In this document: piece after piece, positions 49,161 to 57,627 of the stretch | Layout of the letters: every line of letters starts with the position of its first letter | Numbering within the stretch: the first letter of the stretch is position 1 | NCBI GenBank assembly: GCA_964517005.1 | Contig: CAZFAJ010000001.1 | Location: 40,284 to 104,283 of the forward strand | DNA from: CAYVBJ01 sp964517005 | GTDB taxonomy: Bacteria > Bacteroidota > Rhodothermia > Balneolales > Balneolaceae | Direction: 5' to 3' | DNA length: 64,000 bases | Translations under genes and position numbers: made by a program | The notes under the pieces: generated by a model | Seen by the model: the letters and a program-made list of their open reading frames with translations, nothing else | Database searches by the model: none | Told to the model about the DNA's origin: nothing

Positions 49161-50801
49161 ATGGAAAAAAGAGATACCGATTTTAATTTGTCCCACAACA
49201 GGTCAGGTGCAACCCTCAAGGATAATGTTGCGCATAAACACGATCATACATGCTGGACACGCCGTAGTTTTTTAAGTACTCTTGGTTTTGCAGCATTCGG
49301 ATCGGGAATGATGCTTGGAGGAATCCCGGTAAGTACTTTTGCGCGATCAAAATTTTTTAACAGGCTCGTGGCAGCAGACAATGACCGCGTACTGGTTCTG
49401 ATACAGCTCGGTGGCGGTAATGACGGGTTGAATACCATTATTCCTGTTACAAACGACATTTACTATCAAAAGCGGCCCACTATAGGTATACGAAAACAGG
49501 ATGCAATATCACTGAGTGATGATATTGGAATGCATCCGGCCATGAACAGTCTTGAATCTTTCTGGGGAGAGGGAAACATGGCGGTAATACATAATGTAGG
49601 ATATTCCAATACCAACAGATCTCATGCCCGGGCTACAAATATCTGGACAACCGGAAGCGGATCAAACAGTAATCAAAATTCGGGATGGGCGGGCAGATTT
49701 CTTGTAGAAGATAATCCTGACTTTATCGCTAATCCACCTGAATTTCCGCTTGGCGTTCGAATAGGCGGTTCCCCCACCCTCTTTCAAAGCGAATTTGGAA
49801 ATTTAGGGGTTACATTCGGCGGCGCCAGTCAATTTACCAAATTTTTGGAACAAGGCGGGTTTTATGATGAAAACAGCACGCCCGAAAATGAATTTGGGCG
49901 ATCTCTCTCTTTTGCAAGAAAAATTGCGAATTCATCTTTCCGTTACCTCGAATCCATCCAAACTGCTGCTGACAGCGCAAATAATCTCGTGGATTACCCC
50001 AACACCTCTCTTTCCCGGAGCTTGTCGGTTGTAGCGCGTTTAATCCGGGGCGGATTAAACACTAAAATTTTCTTGGTTTCAAGAGGCGGTTTTGACAGTC
50101 ACAATAATCAGGGAGGCGAAGAAGGCAGCCATGCGAATAACCTTGCTGATGTTGCCAATTCTGTTCATGCATTTTACAACGATCTTAAAAGCGACAATCA
50201 GGGAAATCGCGCACTGACAATGACTTTTTCAGAATTTGGCCGCACTCTGAGAGAAAACGGGTCTAACGGTACGGATCACGGATCTTCAGCGCCGGTTATG
50301 GTATTCGGGCCGGTTAACGGAGGTGAATACGGCGAGCATTCGGATCTGATCAATCTTGATAATTCGGGAGATCCGGTGTTCAGTACTGACTATCGTTCAA
50401 TTTATGCTTCTATACTGGATAATTGGTTTGAGCTTCCGCCTGATGAAACAAGTACTGTTCTTAACGGTGATTTTCAAAAGCTCGGTTTTGTCAACTCCGA
50501 GGTTGCAACCAGTAATGAAAACAATCCCTCAGTACCGAGAGGTTTTACGCTAAAACAAAATTATCCGAATCCATTTAATCCGTCTACAATTATATCGTTT
50601 TCACTACCTGAAACATCGGATGTAGAACTTAATATTTTTGATGTGAACGGCAGAAGAGTTCGTACACTGATAAACCGGCCCATGCAAGCCGGCAAGCATA
50701 CTGTAAACTTCGACGCCTCTGGCCTCCCAAGCGGTATCTATTTTTATAAACTGGTAACCCCGTCCGGATCTCAATCCAAAAAGATGACACTAATTAAATA
50801 A
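49161..50801 (+). CDS. DUF1501 family protein with Tat-like signal and T9SS sorting domain
   Basis: This 546-residue protein belongs to the alkaline-phosphatase-like DUF1501 family. Near residue 34 it has a twin-arginine motif (WTRRSFLSTLGF) with a hydrophobic stretch, so it is probably exported folded. The DUF1501 body includes 'VLIQLGGGNDGLNTIIPVTN', 'GMHPAMNSLESFWGEGNMAV', 'NRSHARATNIWTTG', 'FLVSRGGFDSHNNQGGEEGS' and 'EFGRTLRENGSNGTDHGSSA', which carry the family Asp/His metal-site residues. The last 80 or so residues ('NYPNPFNPSTIISFSLPETS' through 'GIYFYKLVTPSGSQSKKMTL') are a type A T9SS C-terminal sorting domain, so the mature protein should end on the cell surface or outside. The next gene starts 3 bases after its stop. 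Confidence 0.9.
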   Translation: MEKRDTDFNLSHNRSGATLKDNVAHKHDHTCWTRRSFLSTLGFAAFGSGMMLGGIPVSTFARSKFFNRLVAADNDRVLVLIQLGGGNDGLNTIIPVTNDIYYQKRPTIGIRKQDAISLSDDIGMHPAMNSLESFWGEGNMAVIHNVGYSNTNRSHARATNIWTTGSGSNSNQNSGWAGRFLVEDNPDFIANPPEFPLGVRIGGSPTLFQSEFGNLGVTFGGASQFTKFLEQGGFYDENSTPENEFGRSLSFARKIANSSFRYLESIQTAADSANNLVDYPNTSLSRSLSVVARLIRGGLNTKIFLVSRGGFDSHNNQGGEEGSHANNLADVANSVHAFYNDLKSDNQGNRALTMTFSEFGRTLRENGSNGTDHGSSAPVMVFGPVNGGEYGEHSDLINLDNSGDPVFSTDYRSIYASILDNWFELPPDETSTVLNGDFQKLGFVNSEVATSNENNPSVPRGFTLKQNYPNPFNPSTIISFSLPETSDVELNIFDVNGRRVRTLINRPMQAGKHTVNFDASGLPSGIYFYKLVTPSGSQSKKMTLIK

Positions 50802-50804
50802 AAT

Positions 50805-51851
50805 ATGAATCGACGAATTTTACCCCAAAAAACTATTTTACTCCTGTTTTGTACGATTTTGATTCTGTTCACTGCCTGTGATTTGGTAGATAGCATAACC
50901 GGAAACAATGAAAACGAAAAAGAAACGACCATTCATCCGGTTCTTGTGAACGGTAAATGGGGATACATTAACAATACCGGAAAAGTCGTGATTGAGGCAA
51001 AATTTGATGAAGCACGGGATTTCTCAGGTGGTATGGCAGCTGTACGATTAAATGCAGTTTGGGGCTATATAGATGCATCTACTGCAAAACTGACCATATC
51101 TCCCGAATTCAGCAGTGCCGGTGATTTTAATGATGGCCTGGCTCCTGTTCAGCGTCCGGGTGAGTTATTCGGATATATTGATAAATCCGGAAATTTTTCA
51201 GTTGAACCTGCATTTGATTTTGCAACCCCTTTCTCTGAAGGAAAAGCGGCTGTCAGAACAGATGGATTGTGGACTTATCTGAAAACAGACGGGGCTTTTT
51301 TATTTGAACCTAAATACAGCAATGCCCGCTCTTACTCGGAAAACCTGGCAGCAGTTGAAACATTTGACGGATGGATTTACATCAATGAAACCGGCTCTGA
51401 AGTAATTAAGCCTACATTTCAAATATCTGCTGCACGCGAATTTTCTGACGGATTTGCACCGGTTCAAACTGCTGAAGGCTGGGGATTCATTAACAATACC
51501 GGGAATTTGGTGATTACTCCCAAATACCAGGAAGCCGGACAGTTTTCAGAAGGAAGAGCATGGATCAGAGAAGATGATTTTATAGGTTTTATTGATGAAT
51601 CAGATCAAATGATTATTGAACCACAATTTTCTGAAGTTAAATCCTTTTCTGAAAATATGGCTGCTGTTAAGCTTAACAGAAACTGGTTTTTTGTCGACAG
51701 AAGTTCAAATCTTATCACAATAACAAATCCGCATTCAGCGGCAGAAAGTTTTCGCAACGGTATCGCCCGGGTAACTCTCGGAAGCGGTGAAAATGCCCGG
51801 TTCGGGTACATCGACAAAGACGGTGAATACGTTTGGTTCCCTACAAAATAA
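50805..51851 (+). CDS. WG-repeat lipoprotein (first of two)
   Basis: This 348-residue lipoprotein has a signal peptide ending ILILFTAC with Cys as the lipidation site. The mature part is about seven WG/KWG repeats of roughly 45 residues, each with the pattern 'G-WGYIN--G--VI-P-FD-A--FS-G-AAV': for example 'NGKWGYINNTGKVVIEAKFD', 'AEGWGFINNTGNLVITPKY' and 'FGYIDKDGEYVWFP' at the end. WG repeats are thought to build beta structures used in protein or ligand contacts; no enzyme function is known. It follows the DUF1501 gene by 3 bases and precedes a paralog by 12, so the four genes are very probably one transcript. Confidence 0.88.
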   Translation: MNRRILPQKTILLLFCTILILFTACDLVDSITGNNENEKETTIHPVLVNGKWGYINNTGKVVIEAKFDEARDFSGGMAAVRLNAVWGYIDASTAKLTISPEFSSAGDFNDGLAPVQRPGELFGYIDKSGNFSVEPAFDFATPFSEGKAAVRTDGLWTYLKTDGAFLFEPKYSNARSYSENLAAVETFDGWIYINETGSEVIKPTFQISAAREFSDGFAPVQTAEGWGFINNTGNLVITPKYQEAGQFSEGRAWIREDDFIGFIDESDQMIIEPQFSEVKSFSENMAAVKLNRNWFFVDRSSNLITITNPHSAAESFRNGIARVTLGSGENARFGYIDKDGEYVWFPTK

Positions 51852-51863
51852 ACTGACAGAAAA

Positions 51864-52919
51864 ATGAAAAAATTATCTTTCGCGCTTTTAATCCCTGTAA
51901 TCTTCTTTTCTCAATCCTGTGATATGGTTGATTCAGTTACAGGGAATACAAATAATGAAGCAGTAAAATTATACCCCGTATTGGTAGAAGGAAGGTGGGG
52001 TTATATAAATGATGAAGGACAGCTGGAAATTGAACCTGCTTTTCAGAGTGCCTCACTTTTTTACGAAGGTGTTGCGGCTGTTCGTGAATCAAACAGAAGA
52101 AAATATATTGATAAGAACGGTGAAGTCACTATTGAAGGTAATTTTTCAAACATCAGTAATTTTTCTCAGGGTAAAGCAGCCGTTCAATTTGACGGGCGAT
52201 GGGGATATATCAATAAATCCGGAGATTTTGTGATTAATCCAAAATACAGAGATGCTTTTTCATTTTCAGATGGCCGTGCATTCGTCAGAAGTATAAATTT
52301 CAGGGAGTACTTTTATGTGGATGAAAAAGGAAATAAACTGGAATCGGTTACCCTGCCTGATAAGTTTGACTTTGTGGAAAACAATGAATTCAATAATGGC
52401 CTGGCTATGGTACGCAACAGTGATAAATTCGGTTATATTGACAAATCGGGCAGTAAGGTCATTGATTTCAAGTACAACGAAGCCCGCCCGTTTTCTGAAA
52501 AGTTGGCTGCTGTTAAAATCAGTGATAAGTGGGGGTATATCAACTCAAACGAAAATGTTGAAATATCTCCTCAATTTATCAGTGCAGGAGATTTTGGAAA
52601 CGGTCTTGCCCCGGTACGGGAAAATTCAAATCTGTTCGGTTACGTGAATAAATCAGGCACAATGGTTATTCCCGAACAGTTCGAAATCGCACAAACTTTT
52701 AACGAAGATCGTGCTGCTGTTTTTAACGATGGTAAATGGACGTTTATTGATACATCCGGCAACCAGATTACATCTCCGAAATTTGATGAAGTTGAACCTT
52801 TTTTTAACGGCCTTGCAAGAGTTACCATTCTTATACCAAATGAAATGGATGATGATTTTACCGAAAAATTTGGATACATCAATAAATCCGGAAGCTATGT
52901 TTGGTTTCCGACAAATTAG
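51864..52919 (+). CDS. WG-repeat lipoprotein (second of two)
   Basis: This 351-residue paralog of the preceding gene has a lipoprotein signal peptide (MKKLSFALLIPVIFFSQS then Cys) and the same 'DMVDSVTGN' start of the mature part (compare 'DLVDSITGN' in the first copy). About seven WG repeats follow, such as 'EGRWGYINDEGQLEIEPAFQ', 'DGRWGYINKSGDFVINPKYR' and 'SDKWGYINSNENVEISPQFI', with the same final 'GYINKSGSYVWFPTN'. Both copies keep the ending 'Y(V)WFPT', so a tandem duplication is likely. It is the last gene of the unit and is convergent with the symporter gene. Confidence 0.88.
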   Translation: MKKLSFALLIPVIFFSQSCDMVDSVTGNTNNEAVKLYPVLVEGRWGYINDEGQLEIEPAFQSASLFYEGVAAVRESNRRKYIDKNGEVTIEGNFSNISNFSQGKAAVQFDGRWGYINKSGDFVINPKYRDAFSFSDGRAFVRSINFREYFYVDEKGNKLESVTLPDKFDFVENNEFNNGLAMVRNSDKFGYIDKSGSKVIDFKYNEARPFSEKLAAVKISDKWGYINSNENVEISPQFISAGDFGNGLAPVRENSNLFGYVNKSGTMVIPEQFEIAQTFNEDRAAVFNDGKWTFIDTSGNQITSPKFDEVEPFFNGLARVTILIPNEMDDDFTEKFGYINKSGSYVWFPTN

Positions 52920-52976
52920 CGTAATCAGAAAATAGCAGACCAATACTGCTGTCAAAGTATTTATTTCATTCGATAC

Positions 52977-54659
52977 TTACTTGATGCCGGCCCTGGGTAT
53001 TCTGATATTTTCAACAAGCTCCTCAATATCTGCCGGCGGTTTTCTGGTGTATTTTGACACAGCCAGGGCAACTAAAAAGTTTACTATCATTCCAACAGTA
53101 CCAATACCCTCCGGTGATATACCCATCCACCAATAATCAGCACTGTTCAGATCAGGACGAATAAAAGTAAAGAAAATAATGTAGGAAGCCGTCAGAACAA
53201 TGCCTGCAACCATTCCCGAAATCGCACCTTCCTTGTTCATTCTTTTGTAGAAAATTCCCAGCATAATGGCGGGAAAAAAAGATGCTGCTGCCAAACCGAA
53301 TGCAAAGGCGACCGTCTGCGCCACAAAACCCGGCGGGTGAATTCCCAGGTACCCCGCAACCACCACCGTGCCCGCTGCAGCCACACGTGCAATAAAGAGC
53401 TCCTGTCTGTCGGAAATATCCGGTACCAGGGTTCGCTTAAGCAAATCGTGAGCAATGGAGGTTGATATTACCAGCAACAGTCCTGCAGCGGTTGAGAGCG
53501 CAGCAGCGAGTCCGCCTGCAGCAACCAAACCAACCACCCAATTCGGTAAATCTGCAATTTCCGGGTTAGCCAGCACCATGATATCGGGATCGATTGCCAG
53601 CTCATTTTCATCCGGATCAGCACTGTACAAAATTCTGCCGTCCCGGTTGATATCATTAAATGTAATCAATCCTGTATTTTCCCAATTATAAAACCATTCC
53701 GGCACTTCACTGTACTCCGTATTATTAATCGTGCCAAGAAGATTGGTTTTTGCAAAAGCCGCAACAGCCGGTGCCGTACTGTATAGCAGGACAATAAAAA
53801 TAAGCGCATAACCTGCCGAAATTCTTGCGTCTTTTACTTTTGGTACTGTAAAAAAACGCACGATTACATGCGGAAGTCCGGCGGTACCGACCATAAGTGC
53901 CGCTGTAATAAAAAAGATATCAATTGTTGACTTGGATCCTTCCGTATAAGCATCAAACCCAAGCTGAGTACTCAGCCCGTCCAGCTTGTCCAGCAGGTAC
54001 ATACCCGAACCGTCGTTAACAGTGCTGCCAAAACCGAGCTGTGGCACAGGGTTGCCGGTTATCAGTATCGAGATGAAGATAGCCGGGACAAGGTAAGCAA
54101 AGATCAATACACAGTATTGTGCCACCTGTGTATATGTGATTCCTTTCATACCGCCTATCACGGCGTAAAAAAATACGATGATCATACCAACTACCACTCC
54201 TTCCGTGATGCCAATATCCAAAAAGCGTGAAAAGACAATACCAACCCCCCTCATTTGTCCGGCCACATAGGTAAAGGAGACAAATACCGCACAGACCACC
54301 GCAACCATCCGGGCTGTGCTTGAATAGTAGCGGTCCCCTACAAAATCAGGAACGGTAAACTTCCCGAATTTGCGAAGATAGGGAGCCAGCATTAACGCGA
54401 GCAACACATAACCGCCGGTCCATCCCATCAGATAAACGGAACCGTCGTACCCCATAAAAGCGATCAGGCCCGCCATTGAAATAAAGGATGCCGCCGACAT
54501 CCAGTCTGCAGCCGTTGCCATTCCGTTTGCTAAAGGGTGGACATTACTGCCGGCGATATAAAAATCATTTGTTGTGATTACTTTAGCCCATACGGCAATT
54601 CCAATGTAGAGAGCAAATGTTATCCCCACTATCACAAACGTCCAGGTTTGAATATCCAT
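52977..54659 (-). CDS. Sodium:solute symporter (SSS family, ActP/VC_2705-like)
   Basis: This 560-residue integral membrane protein has about 13-14 helices. It opens with 'WTFVIVGITFALYIGIAVWA' and carries the SSS family segments 'NDFYIAGSNVHPLANGMATA', 'ADWMSAASFISMAGLIAFMG', 'GVVVGMIIVFFYAVIGGMKG' and 'GLAAALSTAAGLLLVISTSI', as in acetate permease ActP. A soluble loop of about 45 residues (around 'DINRDGRILYSADPDENELA') lies in the middle. It is preceded by a DUF4212 gene, which fits the VC_2705 subgroup, in which a small helper subunit accompanies the symporter. The substrate is probably a small organic acid such as acetate; this is family inference. Confidence 0.92.
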   Translation of the reverse strand: MDIQTWTFVIVGITFALYIGIAVWAKVITTNDFYIAGSNVHPLANGMATAADWMSAASFISMAGLIAFMGYDGSVYLMGWTGGYVLLALMLAPYLRKFGKFTVPDFVGDRYYSSTARMVAVVCAVFVSFTYVAGQMRGVGIVFSRFLDIGITEGVVVGMIIVFFYAVIGGMKGITYTQVAQYCVLIFAYLVPAIFISILITGNPVPQLGFGSTVNDGSGMYLLDKLDGLSTQLGFDAYTEGSKSTIDIFFITAALMVGTAGLPHVIVRFFTVPKVKDARISAGYALIFIVLLYSTAPAVAAFAKTNLLGTINNTEYSEVPEWFYNWENTGLITFNDINRDGRILYSADPDENELAIDPDIMVLANPEIADLPNWVVGLVAAGGLAAALSTAAGLLLVISTSIAHDLLKRTLVPDISDRQELFIARVAAAGTVVVAGYLGIHPPGFVAQTVAFAFGLAAASFFPAIMLGIFYKRMNKEGAISGMVAGIVLTASYIIFFTFIRPDLNSADYWWMGISPEGIGTVGMIVNFLVALAVSKYTRKPPADIEELVENIRIPRAGIK

Positions 54660-54720
54660 CAGGTCAGTTCGTTGTCTTTATTCGGTTTCTTGCAAGGCTC
54701 AATGTTTCCACAGCGGTTGT

Positions 54721-54975
54721 TCATATCTCATCATATTCAAATTCCTTATCAAGCCTGTTCATTTTGTACACATAAATAAAAATGAGAACCACAAAAACGT
54801 ATTGAGAGCCTTGCTGGGCAAACCAAAATCCGAGATTGAATCCAAAAAATGTAATTTTATCAAGCTGATCAACCAAAAGAATCCCAAAGCCAAAGGATAC
54901 CAGGAACCATATTCCAAGTAATATTATCAACAATCGCAGATTCTTTTTCCAGTACTGCTTCGCTCTGTTTTCCAT
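54721..54975 (-). CDS. DUF4212 small subunit of the sodium:solute symporter
   Basis: This 84-residue protein has two transmembrane helices ('LRLLIILLGIWFLVSFGFGI' and 'GSQYVFVVLIFIYVYKM') joined by the DUF4212 motif 'FFGFNLGFWFAQQGSQYVFV'. The 'G--LG--FAQQGS' part is diagnostic. It begins with a basic stretch (MENRAKQYWKKNLR) and ends acidic. The gene lies 61 bases upstream of the symporter in the same direction, the standard arrangement. It is thought to be an accessory subunit of the transporter. Confidence 0.92.
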   Translation of the reverse strand: MENRAKQYWKKNLRLLIILLGIWFLVSFGFGILLVDQLDKITFFGFNLGFWFAQQGSQYVFVVLIFIYVYKMNRLDKEFEYDEI

Positions 54976-55151
54976 CCCTTACAAGATATTTATCAGGTTT
55001 TATTTAAAACGATGCATTTTATGAAATTCACAGGATGGATCAAAATGAGTCAGTGAATGCCGATTTTTAAAATATATTCTCAAACGGCTTAATCTGTTAG
55101 TAGAATTATACTTAGATTCTCAGAAATGACTACTCAAACCAAAATAACACT

Positions 55152-56135
55152 ATGCAAATCAGCTATAAATACACGGAAAACTTGATCCTGGCATTTCTCT
55201 TATTGCTCTTTGTTTTCGGATGCAGAGAAAAAAATACTTCGAACGGAGAGTGGCAGCTTGGGCCTTTTGAAAAATTTGAAGAAAATCCGATCCTTACACC
55301 ACGCGGAAATAGCTGGGAATCAAAAGATCTTTTTAATCCCGCAGCCTGGTCAGACGGTGAAACTATCTACATGTTATACAGGGCAGAAGATTCTGCCGGT
55401 ATCGGACAGTGGAACGGTACATCCAGGATTGGACTGGCAACAAGTACCGACGGGATCAATTTTAACAGGCAGCCAAATCCGGTTCTTGAGCCTTCTGAAC
55501 CCTGGGAATTGCCGGGCGGCACAGAAGATCCGCGTATCGTGAAAATTGACAGTACGTTTTATCTCACCTACACAGCTTACGACGGTGAAACTGCACGGCT
55601 CGCCCTGGCTTCGTCAATTGATTTAGAAAACTGGACAAAACACGGACTTGTGTTTCCGGAATTGGGATGGACAAAGGCAGGCGCAATTGTACCTGAAAAA
55701 ATTAATGATAAATACTGGATGTATTATGGCGATACAAACATCTGGATTGCCTGGTCGGAGGATCTGATAAACTGGACACCTGTTAAAGAGCCGGTAATGA
55801 CAACACGTGAGTCCAGGTTCGACAGCGGACTCATCGAACCGGGACCAACGCCTTTGATCACTGAAAATGGCATTTTAATGCTTTATAATTCTGCAGATGA
55901 TGATCTGGTTTACAGAACAGGACAGGCTTTGTTTGATATAAATGACCCTACAAATCTTATGTCCCGCTCAGAATCATATTTCCTTGAACCTGATATAGAA
56001 CTTGAAATCGGCGGACAAATCCCCAATGTTGTCTTCATTGAAGGCCTTGCAAAGATCGGTAACCGCTATTTTTTGTATTATGGAATGGGTGATTCAGGCA
56101 TCGGTGTTGCCATAAATGAATCAGAACAAAATTAA
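55152..56135 (+). CDS. GH130-like glycoside phosphorylase/hydrolase, lipoprotein
   Basis: This 327-residue protein has a lipoprotein signal peptide ending 'LLLFVFGC'. The rest is a five-bladed beta-propeller with GH130-type repeats: 'DLFNPAAWSDGETIYMLYRA', 'RIGLATSTDGINFNRQPNPV', 'LPGGTEDPRIVKIDSTFYLT', 'ARLALASSIDLENWTKHGL', 'WTKAGAIVPEKINDKYWMYY' and 'IWIAWSEDLINWTPVKEPVM'. The 'GGTEDPRI' segment holds the Glu-Asp pair of the active site. GH130 enzymes act on beta-mannosides by phosphorolysis, or in some subgroups by hydrolysis. A lipid-anchored exported form would more likely be a hydrolase. GH43/GH32-like propellers are an alternative but fit less well. The decarboxylase gene starts 9 bases after its stop. 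Confidence 0.8.
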   Translation: MQISYKYTENLILAFLLLLFVFGCREKNTSNGEWQLGPFEKFEENPILTPRGNSWESKDLFNPAAWSDGETIYMLYRAEDSAGIGQWNGTSRIGLATSTDGINFNRQPNPVLEPSEPWELPGGTEDPRIVKIDSTFYLTYTAYDGETARLALASSIDLENWTKHGLVFPELGWTKAGAIVPEKINDKYWMYYGDTNIWIAWSEDLINWTPVKEPVMTTRESRFDSGLIEPGPTPLITENGILMLYNSADDDLVYRTGQALFDINDPTNLMSRSESYFLEPDIELEIGGQIPNVVFIEGLAKIGNRYFLYYGMGDSGIGVAINESEQN

Positions 56136-56144
56136 GTACTCTGC

Positions 56145-57605
56145 ATGAAGCAACAGATTTCAGAACTCCAAAAACTTTCATCTCAGCTTGAACCTGATTC
56201 ACACACCCGGAGATATCAGCGCCGTTCTGTAATTGAATACGGAGAGCGCTTTTTAGAAAATTTAACAGAATCAAAAGCATATGAGGCTTCTGTCCGGGAT
56301 AATGAAAAACTCTTATCTGAGGAATTATCTGAAGAGGGTATTAATATACAATCGGTTATTGAATCTGTTGAGAACAAAATTGACCGCGGGGGAATTAATC
56401 CCGCGTCCGGCAGTCACTTTGGATATATACCGGGCGGCGGAATATTCAGTGCTGCTTTAGGAGATTATCTTGCGGCTGTATCAAACCGGTATGCAGGCGT
56501 TTGGTTTGCCTCTCCCGGCGCTGTCAATGTGGAGAAGAGATTGTGCAACTGGATGGCAGAGCTGATCGGGTTTACAGGAAATGCGGGCGGCTATATTTCC
56601 TCCGGCGGAAGTGTGGCCAATTTAACAGCTGTTGTTGCCGCACGTGAATCCAAAAAGATATCACCTCAGCAATCGTCCAAAACCGTCGTCTATCTCACAA
56701 AACAGGCACATCACTGTATTGATAAAGCACTGGCTATTGCGGGCATGCGCGGGTGTTTGATTCGACGCGTTGAAATGGATGAAAGTTTCAGAATGGATCC
56801 GGTACACCTGAATTTATTGATCGAAGATGATTTGAAAAAGAAGCTGACGCCCTGGCTTGTAGTTGGCTCAGCCGGTACTACCGATACGGGGGCCATTGAT
56901 CCGCTGAACAGAATTGCTGACATAGCCCGCAGCCACAATTTGTGGTACCATGTTGATGCAGCCTATGGCGGATTTTTTCTGCTGGATAAAAATATTAAAC
57001 AAAAGATGTGCGGTATAGAAAAAGCAGACTCAGTTGTGATGGATCCACACAAAGCACTTTTCCTGCCATACGGTATCGGTGCACTTATCGTGCGGGATAT
57101 ATCCACATTGAAGAATACTTTCAGGTTTGATGCAGACTATATGCAGGATGCCGAACCGGACCCCGCTGAATATTCGCCGGCGGATATATCTCCGGAATTA
57201 AGCAAACACTTCCGAGGACTTCGCATGTGGCTGCCTCTGAAACTGCACGGACTGGCTCCTTTCAGAGCCGCAATCCAGGAAAAACTGCTTCTTGCCAGAT
57301 ACGCTCACGGAAAACTAACCGCTATGAATGGTTTTGAAACCGGGCCGCTGCCCGATCTCTCAGTTGTTACATTCAGATACCTTCCTGAAAAAGGTGATCC
57401 CGATGAGTTCAACAGGCTCCTGCATCAAGAATTACTCAAAGACGGACGAATATTTCTCTCTTCAACACTAATCAATGATAAATTTATATTAAGGCTCGCC
57501 ATTGTATCGGTGCGAACTCATTTGAAAGAAACAGACAACGCTTTAAAAATAATTCAGGAAAAAGTAACTCAAATTACAGGGCCCTCTGAAATGATCTCAA
57601 AATAA
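56145..57605 (+). CDS. PLP-dependent group II amino acid decarboxylase
   Basis: This 486-residue enzyme of the aromatic-amino-acid/glutamate/diaminobutyrate decarboxylase family has 'NPASGSHFGYIPGGGIFSAA', 'WFASPGAVNVEKRLCNWMAE', 'GGYISSGGSVANLTAVVAAR', 'QAHHCIDKALAIAGMRG', 'SAGTTDTGAIDPLNRIADIA' and 'WYHVDAAYGGFFLLD' (Asp that contacts the PLP ring nitrogen). The PLP lysine lies in 'DSVVMDPHKALFLPYGIGAL'. The substrate cannot be fixed; 'FASPGAVNVE' style proteins are often annotated as aspartate or aromatic decarboxylases. It probably shares a transcript with the GH130-like gene, though no pathway link is apparent, and it is convergent with the histidine kinase. Confidence 0.88.
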   Translation: MKQQISELQKLSSQLEPDSHTRRYQRRSVIEYGERFLENLTESKAYEASVRDNEKLLSEELSEEGINIQSVIESVENKIDRGGINPASGSHFGYIPGGGIFSAALGDYLAAVSNRYAGVWFASPGAVNVEKRLCNWMAELIGFTGNAGGYISSGGSVANLTAVVAARESKKISPQQSSKTVVYLTKQAHHCIDKALAIAGMRGCLIRRVEMDESFRMDPVHLNLLIEDDLKKKLTPWLVVGSAGTTDTGAIDPLNRIADIARSHNLWYHVDAAYGGFFLLDKNIKQKMCGIEKADSVVMDPHKALFLPYGIGALIVRDISTLKNTFRFDADYMQDAEPDPAEYSPADISPELSKHFRGLRMWLPLKLHGLAPFRAAIQEKLLLARYAHGKLTAMNGFETGPLPDLSVVTFRYLPEKGDPDEFNRLLHQELLKDGRIFLSSTLINDKFILRLAIVSVRTHLKETDNALKIIQEKVTQITGPSEMISK

Positions 57606-57627
57606 GATAAGACTAAAAACTGAACAG

